Positions 41,675 through 53,284 of a DNA stretch of 64,000 nt are shown here, in pieces. The stretch comes from Glandiceps talaboti. Lineage: Eukaryota > Hemichordata > Enteropneusta > Spengelidae. The first letter of the stretch is position 1; each line of letters begins with the position of its first letter. Where the stretch lies: positions 7,568,861 to 7,632,860 of the forward strand of contig NC_135564.1 of assembly GCF_964340395.1 (NCBI RefSeq), written 5' to 3'. A program made the translations under genes and the position numbers. The notes below the pieces were generated by a model. That model saw only the letters and a program-made list of their open reading frames with translations. It was not told the origin of the DNA and searched no databases.

Positions 41675-43059
41675 GGTTTGTTACACTTAATCATTCTTAC
41701 ATACAATGATTACATGTCTGGTTGGAATTCGAACGAAGCTTTACAACAGATCAGATCTCTTTAACTCTTGGTACTTATGTAAACGTATATCGGCAAGATT
41801 AGCGTGGGTGGTTTTTTTTTAAAAACATCATACATACAATTGTCGCATGGGGGTGAAAGTTAATGGCGTACAAATATAACAGTTTATGTTTCATTGTTCT
41901 GCATATTGAAAAAAAAATTGATATGGGTTTCATTTTGTGAGGCATGAATATTACTAAAAAGGTGTTAAAATGCTGAAAACAACAATATTTTCCTATATGT
42001 ACAATTTATGAACTAATACAGATTCGTCTCGACATGTTATGCATTTGACGAATCGTTTACTTTCAAATATACATTGATATAATGTTACAGTAATTAAGTT
42101 CACTGAAGAAATTATTTCATAATTAGCTTAAGCTAAGAACAAGAAACCGTACATTAATTTTTCAAAACCAGATGATATAAGTAACGTGTTTAACGTAACT
42201 CTAACTGTGTACAGGCTCTGTTTTATACGAGGAGCGGTATGGTTTGTATACGAACATATGCTGACTCCATGCTACTAATTTGTATTTCCAATACACACAG
42301 AGAACACTTTCCCGTGGGGACGCTGTGTCTTCAGTCATGACGTTGCTAGGAATATTCAAATTTACATGTTGGATATCTCGTTACTGAGTAATCTACATTA
42401 TGTTTATATTTTCATCTCGTCTACAGTTTGTTTTTCTCTAGGCAAATTTACAGAAAGTTTGTACACGTGTGTTAGACAGCTGATGTACTCCTATGAAATA
42501 AATCATGACAGATTAGTCTTCCAGGAATGTACATTGCAACAGATTGAGAAAGGCTCACAGGATGAATTATACCCTGGCCTAATTTAATACAGTCACATAA
42601 TACTCTGTTTTATTGAGTTTATGATGCCATGCTATATGACTTAGTATAAATGCACGGCTTAACTTCATTGGATCAAATCAATAATTTACCCCAAACCACG
42701 AGAAATAACTTGAATACCATTACAATCGGATATTATTCCCCGGTATCTTTCTTCGTTTAGCCAAGGAAAATGCGATTGTCATTGCGAGTCGAGGACGAGA
42801 AGTCACAGAAGACTTATCTCGGGGTATCGTCCGGTTAAATATTGGAGAATAATATAATTATACACACGTAAATTTGATTTCATAAAAAATAATGGCGTTT
42901 TGGCTCATATTTCGAGTACCACAGGACCAATATCGTAGAGGAATATTGACGTGACGTAGGACGGCCAAGTCATAAATCCTACATTTATTCTTCGAATGCT
43001 TACAACGTGACTCGCGCATAGGAAAAATCGGATCGCCTGCCCGATGCCAAACCACTTTT
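41673..43059. other. AT-rich non-coding interval
   Basis: No gene recognised. Confidence 0.55.
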
Positions 43060-43356
43060 GACATAATGAATATACATCCAGCGACAGGCAAGCATTTACA
43101 AACTGAACTTGTTACAAACAGGGAAAGTAAACAACTGAAATGGATTAATGACACTTGGCGCAGCATATTGGAAGTACAGAAACATGTATGGTTTAATAAC
43201 AGTTGTATGGGCTCATTGCATGTACATGAAATGCTACGGGAACTTGACATTCGTCTGCGAATGTTGTCTATTGTGTAAAGTGACCATAAAACTGTTTTAT
43301 CAAATGATGGAATGTAATAATTCAAGTTGTCTCTGGACATGTAATGCCAACATGCT
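43060..43356. repeat. Inverted-duplicated dispersed repeat, copy B
   Basis: Homologue of the 9348-9690 unit, in the opposite orientation. Shared blocks include CTTGTTACAAACAGGGAAAG, ACTTGGCGCAGCATATTGGAA, CATGTACATGAAATGC and TTATCAAATGATGGAATGTAA. The right arm stops at CAACATGCTG, where a (TATG)n array takes over. Read on the plus strand, E-S-K-Q-L-K-W-I-N-D-T-W-R-S-I-L-E aligns with copy A with only conservative changes. The product is unknown. Confidence 0.7.
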
Positions 43357-43588
43357 GTATGTATGTATGTATGTATGTATGTATGTATGTATGTATGTAT
43401 GTATGTATGTATGTATGTATGTATCGATGTGTGGATGGATGTATGTAAGTATGTATGTATGTATGCATGCATGGATGGATGGATGGATGGATGTATATAT
43501 GTATGTGTGTGTGTGTGTGTGCGTGCGTGCTTGCGTGCGTGCGTGAGTGCGTATGTGTGTATGTATGTGTGTGTGTGTGTGTGTGGAT
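43357..43588. repeat. (TATG)n-(TG)n microsatellite
   Basis: ATGT array with GGAT and GCGT variants, ending in TG repeats. It begins exactly at the right end of inverted repeat copy B. Confidence 0.96.
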
Positions 43589-45907
43589 ATGTGTATAAAT
43601 AAATAAATGAATCAATGAATGGTATTAATTTTTGAGACTATCACAGTATCAGAGTCAACAGTAACTACTGTCTTACTCCAATAGTTTGTTGTTCTTCAAG
43701 TGAATATATAGTAGTGACAACTACGTGACTAAAAGCAAATAATGTTGTAGCACACTTACTTTGTTAGCACAGAGGAGACGATTAAATTAATGATAAATAT
43801 GATACAACAATGCCCGTGATAGAATATAGGAACGCTCTAAGCTTACTACAGCTATTGATCGCTATTTTGGCAAACACCTACCAGCTACTTCAAAACGAAC
43901 AATAACGGTACGTTACGAGACAAACAAAATTTAGAGGCATTTGCGGTACTACTTCACAGAGAAATGTTCGTCCTTCGTCTGGTACTTAGTTTTAATTAAA
44001 TCTTCAAAGTGCGAAATTGAATGCCGAGCGGCATACCCTCTAAACGTCGGACACCTTAATAAGTGTATATGTGTATTTATGTGTTTGTACTTTACCGCAA
44101 AGAAAAACAGCACAGGGTGATACTTAAAATAACCATGACAACGACAATAAGAATTAAAATGATACTTTTCACAGCGATACGAGTCGGATAATATCAAAAA
44201 TATTATTTACATTGAACGCTTGTGGAAATACTCAGTGGACTGTGCAATTACTGATATGAAAAAGTATCACTACAGTTTGCAGAAAAATCGGAAATTTGAG
44301 CTTGAAAATAAGGCTTTCTATACACTTCCTCGCCTCCCACTGAGGTTGTCATCACATTATAGGAACACTCACATACAGTGTATAATATGTAATAGTAATC
44401 GTTCATGAAAATTCTTACAAATATATACAAACAATTATGACTGGCAGAATAGTAGCAAATTGCATTGTACAAGTATTTCTTATTCAGTTTGAATATCATG
44501 ACGGCTTAGTCACGTCTCGTTTTCGAAATAATTATACATTGAATGTGATAATGTGTATGGTAGTAGCCTTTTAAAGAAAATGAAAAAAAAAACCTATATA
44601 TTGTTCGCGCTGAATGGAAACATGAAAATAATATGAGGGATAGAAAGCAGGTCACTAGACCGCTGACTTCAAGTTCATATATTGTCATAACCAAAGCTAG
44701 CTTTGAGAATAGCAAAACCCCTAGCGATGAAAGTGGGAGAGGCCACCACTCTCAGTGGCAGGACGTCATGCTCATAAACTTCTGTGATTCCAGCGTTGGG
44801 GGCGGTGTACGTATTGAAACGAATAGGTAACTTGCAGGGTTATGTCTAACTACAAACTGCTCATCTCTATCTCTAGAATCAAGACACTTTCACACTCTGA
44901 AGGAGACTTTCCATACGAGGTCAAAACGTAGTAGTAACTAAATAATCAGCTGGACTTCCCTTTCTTTCAAGTTGCAAGACTTAATTTAACACCTCAACAA
45001 AATGAATAATGAGAGTCTATCATTTACAAGCAAGGGAGTAATTAGTTTTTGATAAATTGATATTTTGTATGACAATCGAAATATGGGAAATGTAATTAAT
45101 CAATTTTTTTGACAAACTTGACCTTAATAGTTGTGCTCTATATCGGATTCGATGGATTTCTCTACATGATTCATCACAGACACGTTACCTCACTCACAAA
45201 TTTAAAAAACGTTCACCAAATTTTCTGTGACATTATAATGCATATTGTTCCTAGCGCCATTGCGTGTTCTCGTCTGTATAGCTTGATTCTTGATTCATTT
45301 TGCTTGACAATCGCTATTGGTTCATTTATACTTAAAGTGGCACAGGATGAGCGTTGACGTTTTCATCCAAGTGAATATACTTAGTACGTAAGGCATCTCG
45401 ATTTAACCATAAGTGTAATGTTAATGTCGATGCGTACATGTATTCATTTCTATGACATTACATTGTCTTCTGGCATTATTAGAATAGCTGATTGCATAAC
45501 AATGGTTTCCATGACATTTTCGTACGTATAATAAATTACGTCATCATTGTTAAGTTGTATCTTAATGCGCGGCGTGAGTTCAGTCAATTGCGAGTGATGG
45601 TTAAGTTCACTTCAGTATGCAGAATACCGTGAGTACATTTTAAAGATACAGCAAAAATACTCCCCAAAACGAAGGAACTAAGATTGTGCCCCCTTTAAAC
45701 CCTGGTTGTCTGCGTGTACACAATACAATGTAGACCAGCTCTGGATCCACAGCAAAATTGAAGTGTTTTCTCTGATATTGATTAATAGATATAGGGAGTT
45801 CACGTTATTCACTTGTTGTCTTTGGTGAATAGGCAGTGTACTTTAATATACTGGTGTACTGTGTGCAGCTCTCTTGTTGTGATCTGTTGGGATAGTCTCT
45901 TTCACAC

Positions 45908-45908
<1 letters not shown>
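43589..45908. other. Non-coding interval
   Basis: No supported gene. Several short open stretches on both strands have no motif. Confidence 0.5.
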
Positions 45909-45939
<31 letters not shown>

Positions 45940-45970
45940 TTACACCTTTGCAACGGTACATAAAAGTTAT

Positions 45971-46072
45971 TAAATAAGATAAAATATACAGACACAGAAC
46001 AAATACCATGACAGTACAATTAAATAAGATAAAATATACAGACACAGAACAAATACCCATGACAATACAATC
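45971..46072. repeat. 50-bp tandem duplication in the LINE 3' UTR
   Basis: The segment beginning TAAATAAGATAAAATATAC at 45971 is repeated at 46021 with a few differences, including one extra C (AATACCATG versus AATACCCATG). It lies between the ORF stop and the AATA tail. Confidence 0.92.
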
Positions 46073-46145
46073 AAACAAAACAACAAGAAACAAAAAATGG
46101 CACTCCCCTGTCAAATCGCATGTTTACTTTATATGCCAATAACTC

Positions 46146-49100
46146 TTAGTGACTCAAGCTGGACTTTCGTTTATCCCATAACGAACTTATGAATGTTTTT
46201 GTCAACTTTGTGACCCTTTCCCCAAGGTCATGGTTGACCTCCCATAGAGCCCTACTAAAAAGAATATTGAATTTATAGTTCAGACCCCCAGAGTGAAATT
46301 TACTGCATACATTATCAACACCAAAGTTTACAAATGTTTCATTTAAATGCAAGAAAAATGTATTTCTTATGTCGAGAAAAACTGGACACATAAAAAGAAA
46401 GTGATAAATATCTTCTTTCCCTCTCGAGCAGAGTTTACAATCTCCAGACCCTTTATAATTTGTCCAATTTACTTTATTCCCTTCTACATCAATGGAGTTA
46501 GATCTGACTTTAAAGTAAAGTGAGGTGCCATGGTGATCCACCACATCATTTACATAATTTTCTCTTCTGTTATCATTTTTCACCCAAGTATAGTGTTTTA
46601 AGGACTTCAAATTGTTTATATTACGTTTAAATGATACCATCTCATTGAGGTTACTAATGGATTTATAACTATTTATCCAATTTGTATTTGTTGGTTGTGT
46701 GGATCCATATATATGGTCTAGCCCGTTCTCAGTAAGGATATTATGTACATAGTTCGGCCAGTTCCATACTAGCTTTGCATTCCTATCATAAGACTTGTTG
46801 AGTTCAGTGAAAATCAACTTGGTCCATCTATCATCATTCATTTTCTGTAATCTATCAAGATATTTAATCCTTGAATTGTTGAGTATACTCTGTATGTCTG
46901 ACCAACCTAAATCACCTAATACTGCATGACATGCAACATTCCTATTTACCCTAAAAAGAAATTTCCCAAATTGGTATTGGAGACTTTTCAACTTTTTTGT
47001 ATCTACAGCACTTTGTAGAAACCATATACTACTTCCATAACTAATTGATGGTAAAACAATATTCATCCAGAGTACATCCCCATACTCAAAGCGGTTGAAA
47101 CTATTATGATGGTTGATAAGAGATTTACAGTATGCAATTAACTTCATTCCTTTCTGGTATATCTTTTTAAAATGTTCATGATCTTTTAATGACTTTGTGA
47201 TGATTATACCTAGATAATTATACGACTTGGTTTCCTTAAGTTTTAAGTCACCTAGCTTCCATACTGTGTCCTTAGTATGTAATTTCCGACCAAAGAACAT
47301 TATTTCTGATTTAGTTTGATTAAATGAAAGTCTCCATTTCACTGCAAAGTCAGCTGCTATATGTAAAAGAGTTTGTAGTTCCCTATGATTATTTGCTATT
47401 AATACAACATCATCTGCCCAAAAAATCCCTGGGATTATTTGTGTGTCAATCTGAACCCCAACATTAGAATTCTTTAACATTTTTGCAAATTCATTTATAT
47501 AGATAGAGAAAAGTAATGGGCTGAGAACACAGCCTTGTTTAACCCCTTCAGCTGTTTCAAAATAGTCTGTTTCAATATCATTCAACTTGACTTTGTTAAG
47601 CAGCTTGTCATACATGTCATCAATAATTTTCCATACATGTCCTCTAATTCCCACTTTCCAAAGAATTACTCTAAGCCCATCCCTCCATACACAATCAAAG
47701 GCTTTGGAGAAATCTAAAAAGGCCACATATGTTGATTTGTTTAATGATTTTCTCAGGGTAGCTATTCCCTTTAACATGAAAATATTATCTTCACAACGTC
47801 TATCCTTTCTGAAACCTCCTTGAATTTCTCCAAGAATATTATTATTCTCAATAAATTCTCTTAACTTTGTTTCTATAACTTTTGTATATAATTTAGACAA
47901 ACAAGAATTAAGAGTTATACCACGATAATTATTTAAATCTCTGGGGTCCCCACTTTTAAATATTGGAATTATTATCCCTTTCCTCCATTCATCTGGGATT
48001 TTATTTTGTTCAGCGAATGCTGTGAAAAGAATGGCTAATGATCTTATCAAATTATGACCACCATGCTTTAACAACTCATTGGGAATGTCGTCTGTCCCAC
48101 AAGCTTTCCCATTTTGACAAGAACTAATTGCCTTTGTAACATCTTCATGTGTTATTTCAATATTATCAATTACTGGAAGGCTATCATCACATTTATGAAC
48201 TCTGTCAAAATCTCTAATTAAGTGTAACTCTTGTAAGATTTGTTCATGAAAAGAGTTTCTAACATCTGTACTCTCCTCTAAGGCAACATTCATTTTTCCT
48301 AATGTATTCCAGTAGTGTCTCAAGTTACTTTTAATAACAACTTCATTACTGCTTACATGTCTATTACCACCCAGACAATCATATATACAAACCTGCCTAG
48401 ACTGTGGTTTCTGTCCCTTTAAATTTTTCCAGAATAACTTACATGATTTCCCACCAGCTTTCGCAATTTCTACACTACGCTTAACTTGGTAATTTAAGAT
48501 TTTGGAATTAACTAATTTACTTGCCCTTATTTTACGATCAACATAGGTGGACCAAAGTTCATTTCCAGTGGATTCCTCCTTGCAGTCAGAAGGGGTCTTT
48601 GCCCATTTTCTATATTTCCTACATGCCTCTCGTCTATCATTAATTAAATCTTCAATTTCGTTATCCCACCATCCTTTGCCCCCTTTACCAACAGACTTTT
48701 TTCCAATACCCTTCTGTGCTACATTTACCAACTTATTTTTCCACTCTTCCCATATTACATTTGGATCATTGTCTGTAATATTAATACCCCAATTACAAAA
48801 GGAATCTGAAACTAGTTTTTCATACAATTTCCAGTCAGTGTTATTTTTAAAGTTCCATTTTTCATTTCTTACTATATCCTTCCTAGGTGGGGTGTGATCT
48901 GTATTTAAACATAACAGTAAAACATTGTGATCACTCCCAAGATGATATTCCATGTCATCATCCACTATAAATTTCTGTAAATTGTTAGTAACCTGGTCAG
49001 AGATTAAAAAATAATCGATCACTGACTGCTGATGATTTCTAAACCATGTAAAAGTTCCTTTTGCACAAGGCAAGGTGTTTACTATAGTCAAATCAGAATC

Positions 49101-49589
49101 TTCACAGAATTCAATAAGCATTTTTCCATTATCATTTTTCACCTTGTCTCCATTTGCGATTTTTTCTCCTATTTTTCCATTAAAATCTCCCATAATGATA
49201 ATATTATCCATTCCTTGATTTTCAAATGTCAAAACATCTGTTAAAAGTTGGTGATATAGTTCCTCAGTTAAAGTCTTATTCTTACCATCAACTGGAAAAT
49301 ATACAACGCAAATACAAGTTACATCCTTTGATCCATTAAATTTCACTTTCACCCATAATCTTTCCCATTCATCATCATGAGAGTCTAGACATTGATCATC
49401 GATAATAATTACTGATTTGTGGACTAAGATTCCCAAACCTCCTCCCTTGACAACACGTGGTTTTTGAATAAAATTATAATCAGGTATAACCACCATGTCA
49501 TTCTTCTTCATAAATGTTTCACATAAACCAAAGATGCATATATTTTGCTTGTGCAATAGGTTTGATAGTTCTTGTTTTTTGGATTTCAT
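46146..49589 (-). CDS. LINE endonuclease-reverse transcriptase polyprotein
   Basis: 1147 residues from the first Met; the frame is open upstream to 49628 without another ATG. The N-terminal domain is an apurinic-like endonuclease: N-V-R-G lies just before the Met, then L-C-E-T (E24), M-G-D-F-N-G (D135, N137), I-D-Y-F-L-I-S (D192) and G-S-D-H-N (D220, H221). All catalytic positions are present. The central RT has I-I-P-I-F-K-S-G-D near 540-548, N-Y-R-G-I-T-L at 554-560, F-L-D-F-S-K-A-F-D (D626), G-V-K-Q-G-C-V-L-S-P at 682-691 and F-W-A-D-D (D726, D727). The C-terminal part has a C-x2-C-x8-H-x4-C motif (C1051, C1054, H1063, C1068) of Jockey/I/CR1-group elements. The protein nicks target DNA and primes cDNA there. 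The Trp at the usual Tyr/Phe of Y-A-D-D is unusual. I do not assign a clade. Confidence 0.95.
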   Translation of the reverse strand: MKSKKQELSNLLHKQNICIFGLCETFMKKNDMVVIPDYNFIQKPRVVKGGGLGILVHKSVIIIDDQCLDSHDDEWERLWVKVKFNGSKDVTCICVVYFPVDGKNKTLTEELYHQLLTDVLTFENQGMDNIIIMGDFNGKIGEKIANGDKVKNDNGKMLIEFCEDSDLTIVNTLPCAKGTFTWFRNHQQSVIDYFLISDQVTNNLQKFIVDDDMEYHLGSDHNVLLLCLNTDHTPPRKDIVRNEKWNFKNNTDWKLYEKLVSDSFCNWGINITDNDPNVIWEEWKNKLVNVAQKGIGKKSVGKGGKGWWDNEIEDLINDRREACRKYRKWAKTPSDCKEESTGNELWSTYVDRKIRASKLVNSKILNYQVKRSVEIAKAGGKSCKLFWKNLKGQKPQSRQVCIYDCLGGNRHVSSNEVVIKSNLRHYWNTLGKMNVALEESTDVRNSFHEQILQELHLIRDFDRVHKCDDSLPVIDNIEITHEDVTKAISSCQNGKACGTDDIPNELLKHGGHNLIRSLAILFTAFAEQNKIPDEWRKGIIIPIFKSGDPRDLNNYRGITLNSCLSKLYTKVIETKLREFIENNNILGEIQGGFRKDRRCEDNIFMLKGIATLRKSLNKSTYVAFLDFSKAFDCVWRDGLRVILWKVGIRGHVWKIIDDMYDKLLNKVKLNDIETDYFETAEGVKQGCVLSPLLFSIYINEFAKMLKNSNVGVQIDTQIIPGIFWADDVVLIANNHRELQTLLHIAADFAVKWRLSFNQTKSEIMFFGRKLHTKDTVWKLGDLKLKETKSYNYLGIIITKSLKDHEHFKKIYQKGMKLIAYCKSLINHHNSFNRFEYGDVLWMNIVLPSISYGSSIWFLQSAVDTKKLKSLQYQFGKFLFRVNRNVACHAVLGDLGWSDIQSILNNSRIKYLDRLQKMNDDRWTKLIFTELNKSYDRNAKLVWNWPNYVHNILTENGLDHIYGSTQPTNTNWINSYKSISNLNEMVSFKRNINNLKSLKHYTWVKNDNRRENYVNDVVDHHGTSLYFKVRSNSIDVEGNKVNWTNYKGSGDCKLCSRGKEDIYHFLFMCPVFLDIRNTFFLHLNETFVNFGVDNVCSKFHSGGLNYKFNILFSRALWEVNHDLGERVTKLTKTFISSLWDKRKSSLSH

Positions 49590-49628
49590 ACCCCTAACAT
49601 TATTGAAACCAATTTTATAGGTTAAAGG

Positions 49629-50034
49629 CTAAATTGAACAAATATACCATGCATCAAACTCTTAAGGTTTGTTCAAACGATCGACGCAATGATGAACGAT
49701 AATTATCGGTAGAATTTATTGAACCGTCTTTACAGGCCTATATTGGTTGTATCATTTTACCCGCCTGTTATCTCCATTTCCGATCCAACCAATTTCCGAA
49801 CAATATCAGTTTGAGTTCGCTTCCAAGGATGGATTATCTAATTGCATTGTATGATATATAGTCGGCTAGAAATCAAAATTGATGAGCCAATAAGCCTGTC
49901 ATTGTTCAAGCCTGCTGTATCCACTTAGCATTGATTGGAGTTTAAAATTTGCTCGTATTTCTCCCGTTTCTGAACTTAGAAACATTTATGTAATTAAATT
50001 CTAAAGTTTAAAAAAACTGCCCCCACCTGCATCG
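49629..50034. other. Non-coding interval at the 5' flank of the LINE
   Basis: A TAG at 49631-49629 closes the LINE frame upstream. No 5' ORF1 is visible, so this is either the 5' UTR or host flank. Confidence 0.5.
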
Positions 50035-50300
50035 ATTCGAAAACGTGATTCAATTTGAATCGATTAAATTAAATCGGTTCCCAAATTAGTGTATGTCCCC
50101 ATGAGAGAAGATGGCAATGGATTTCAATCTTTAAACCGAGTTCTGACTGATATTTGAAACAGTTCGAACCCCCCCCCCCCCCCCAAGATGATTCAACACA
50201 ACTAAATCGGTTCGAAACCGATTTAGTGTATGTATATGAGCACAGGGGAACCGATTTCGATTCGATTTTGAACCGACTTCAATATTGGACAGGGCTAATA
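50035..50300. repeat. AACCGATT-rich palindromic repeat, possible non-autonomous DNA element
   Basis: AAATCGGTT or its complement AACCGATTT recurs at least five times. Two related units (about 50070-50160 and 50201-50296) share AAATCGGTTC and TTAGTGTATGT..ATGAG landmarks. A perfect hairpin with 12-bp arms and centre CGA lies at 50201-50227. A C16 run (50168-50184) separates the units. No coding capacity or target duplication is seen. Confidence 0.55.
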
Positions 50301-50698
50301 GTCGACTTTGTTTAGAACGTCAATATATTGATGTTTTGAAATCTCAACAACACTTGTATAGACCTCAAATATGGTGGAATATTGGATTGTTTACCTGTAT
50401 TTAGCTACCCAGTACTTTACATATGGTTAAGGTGAGTTATAATACACTATATTGTTTTACCAATTTTATATTTTATTACTACACCAAGAATGTTGCCAAG
50501 ACACGTACCCACTACTTACATGTAAAATTACGATATCATAAACATGAATCACCGACCAACTATTTACAGGGTATGACATGTAAAACCTGTTCAAAATTAC
50601 TTTAAAGTTAGCTGTACAAAAATGTTATTAAAATTGTTGGCTAAAAGGCTATAAGCCTTAACCCCCCCCCCACCCAAAGCTTCTAGAACCCCCCCCCG

Positions 50699-50700
<2 letters not shown>
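50301..50700. other. Non-coding interval
   Basis: No gene recognised. C9 and C8 runs at about 50662-50670 and 50690-50697 precede the AC array. Confidence 0.55.

Positions 50701-50758
<58 letters not shown>
50701..50758. repeat. (CA)n microsatellite
   Basis: About 28 CA units directly after a C-rich stretch. Confidence 0.96.
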
Positions 50759-53256
50759 GAAGCACACCCTAGAAGTAATACTTGACCGTTGCCAAAACAA
50801 ACTTAGCGCCGCTTGACCTCTTTCTACATTGTACACACCCTTCCTGACTAAACAAATACAATACACTGGGTGTTACTATACTAAATCAAGCAAACTTGTT
50901 TGTTCGGTGACGTCGTCCATCATTGAGAGTACTCGTCATGATGATTAATAACGGACGGTTTGAAAAGTCACACAGACAAGGTCACTGGGACATAGTACAA
51001 CACCCATTTGCTAGATTACAAACCTGACAAATTGGCACACGAGTAGTACAATGCAACGATTTATATAAAAAATTAGGGAAAACCTTTTCACTGTCTATAA
51101 TTGATGGACAGTCTTAAACTTATACATTTAAATTTTGATCACTAATCTTAATTAAAGATTTTTTGAAGTAACCTTTCATGTGATCTCACTTCTTAAGATA
51201 GAATAAATCAGGAACTAATCAAAATACTTGCCCATAATACCGTGATCTCCGGGGCAATACTGTACATGATTGTTCGTGATTCTAAATTTTCTTGGCGAAA
51301 TTTGAGTATGGTAAATGATATTGATTTTCATAGGAAAATATCAAATCCCCGGATTGCCATTTTTTTCAAAGCGTTTTATTTTTCATCCTATGCTGATTAC
51401 AACTACATGTAATTTCAAAGTTTACAAGTTGAGAGAACGATTTTCTCCAATTGAGATTTTGACGAGTATGCCAGTCAGTGTGGGTAAACAAGAAATAAAG
51501 GTGTTATGGACATTGAGGGCGCAATAAATAAATGACTAAATGATGCCATTGCGGGATATTGGTGCAGCTCGTCAGTGAAGAACTTTGGCGTTCGTCCAGG
51601 AAAATAAAAAACTAACGTAAAAGACACAATAACGATGGAATAAAGGTAAATACAGGAAAACCAGCCTATCTAACATCAGATTTTAATCAGATTGATAATG
51701 TCCATGCTATTGAGTGTTGTAACATATCAACCCACATCAAATATTTCTAGTCTATGGCACAGACTCAATAGCATTGAATTTGTGTCGTAGAATATAATAT
51801 TCATATAATAGTGTCTATTATTGATTAAATGTGATTTTGGCCATATCGAATATTTAAACTAGGACCTATTTTGAATGGCTTTGTTAAATATAACCACTGA
51901 TATCATACATCCTGGACAGCTTTGAATCACATGTGAAGAGACGTTGTATTGCGCTGTACACATAAGATGCATGTGGTACAATAAATCAAATGATCTTGAT
52001 TGTATGGTCCGCACCCTAAAATCAACGCCCCTGACTTAATCATTAGTTAAACCTGTTACTGTACTATTTATGGATAAAATCGACCTCAAATTAGTAGTCT
52101 AATTATATGTATTTTAATAATATTCAGTAAGGGAATATAAATTTATTGATGTTTACCTGACCGAAAAAAAAATGTAATACTCCAGTAACAGCAATGCCTA
52201 TATTTGTCATATCTTGAACAATCAAGGAATAATCAAGGCAGTCTGACTATGGTATATTTATGTCTCCGTCAACTACCTTGAAGGAAAGTCATTGAAAGTC
52301 CCATATTATTAGAGCGCCCTCAAACGATTACATATATATTGTAGTCATAATGCCTTGATTATTCAAGATGAAGTGATCATCGCATTTACACATACTAGAG
52401 AGACGTGAGTGAGCGCGCCACCATGAGGTCTGTTACTCTGTCTCTTGTACTCTCGTCTTTGTCATCTCTTTGTCTGGCGTAATTAGTGTTAAAACGTTGC
52501 TAAAACGGACTATTTAGGTAAAAATAGGGATCGCCGTAAAGTGTGCTAGCCTTGCAATATTAGAAGTTTACTAACTCTGATGAATTGCAAGATGAATATT
52601 AATGCAATCGATTTCAGGAATTACAATTACGTCATCTCTAAACAAACACGTGACATGACGTGATGATTCAGTAACATCCGTGGTGAACCAATCTCAAAAT
52701 GAAATCTTTCAAATTTGAGAAATTATATCTAAAATTGCATAGTAATGGTTGTCTCTAAATCCTTGAATATGTTGAAGAAAACGGTCCTTCGTTAAGTACC
52801 TAAATGTTCTAACATTTGTCTTTGGTCGTCAAACCATTCACTGACAGGTTGTCTTGCGGATACCAGTATATACCAGTAGTTTCCTTGTAACATGTGGATG
52901 ACGCAGTTGGTTGAAACTGAGATGACTGCATTTGCCAAGAGTCAGCAAAAGGTAACGAGACTGAGTGACGTATTAATTAAACAAAATGACAACCCGTAGC
53001 TACCTCTAATCTCTCCACATTACGCTGGATGAAGACTTGGGTTTATAAAGTACATGACTCGCCTGTTATCGTAAAAATGGTTAAAGTGGATGGGAATGAA
53101 CGCTTTCAGTCATGATGATGACACGTCGCCTGGATATGACTACTAGCTGTACTTTCCCAGACGAGCTCTACTTGATACGAACGATGTGCTAGAAATCAAA
53201 GATAGAACTTTTTTGTCAACATGTGTCTAGAATCCCCATTTTTTCACAGCTCTCTC
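50759..53256. other. Non-coding interval
   Basis: No gene, RNA or clear mobile element recognised. Confidence 0.5.
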
Positions 53257-53284
53257 TCGATCGATCGATCGATCGATTGATCGA
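53257..53284. repeat. (GATC)n short array
   Basis: About six GATC units, TCGATCGATCGATCGATCGA, then a GATT variant. Self-complementary and short. Confidence 0.9.

Larger units (their letters stand above)
45909..49628 (-). mobile_element. APE-type non-LTR retrotransposon (LINE), 5'-truncated or nearly full length
   Basis: Minus-strand LINE. From 5' to 3' it has one endonuclease-RT ORF (open from 49628), a 3' UTR of about 200 bases containing a 50-bp tandem duplication, and an (AATA)n tail at 45942-45909. The tail doubles as repeated AATAAA signals. A microsatellite-like tail instead of poly(A) is seen in CR1 and RTE-type families. No stop or frameshift interrupts the ORF, which points to a young insertion. 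No second ORF with zinc knuckles is seen upstream, and no target duplication could be matched at the ends. Confidence 0.9.

Noticed and set aside
45929-46114. Hydrophobic 61-residue ORF downstream of the LINE ORF
   Set aside because: Translation of the duplicated 3' UTR block and tail; its internal repeat is the 50-bp DNA duplication.
47535-49244. Plus-strand ORFs inside the LINE
   Set aside because: Shadows of the intact minus-strand endonuclease-RT frame.
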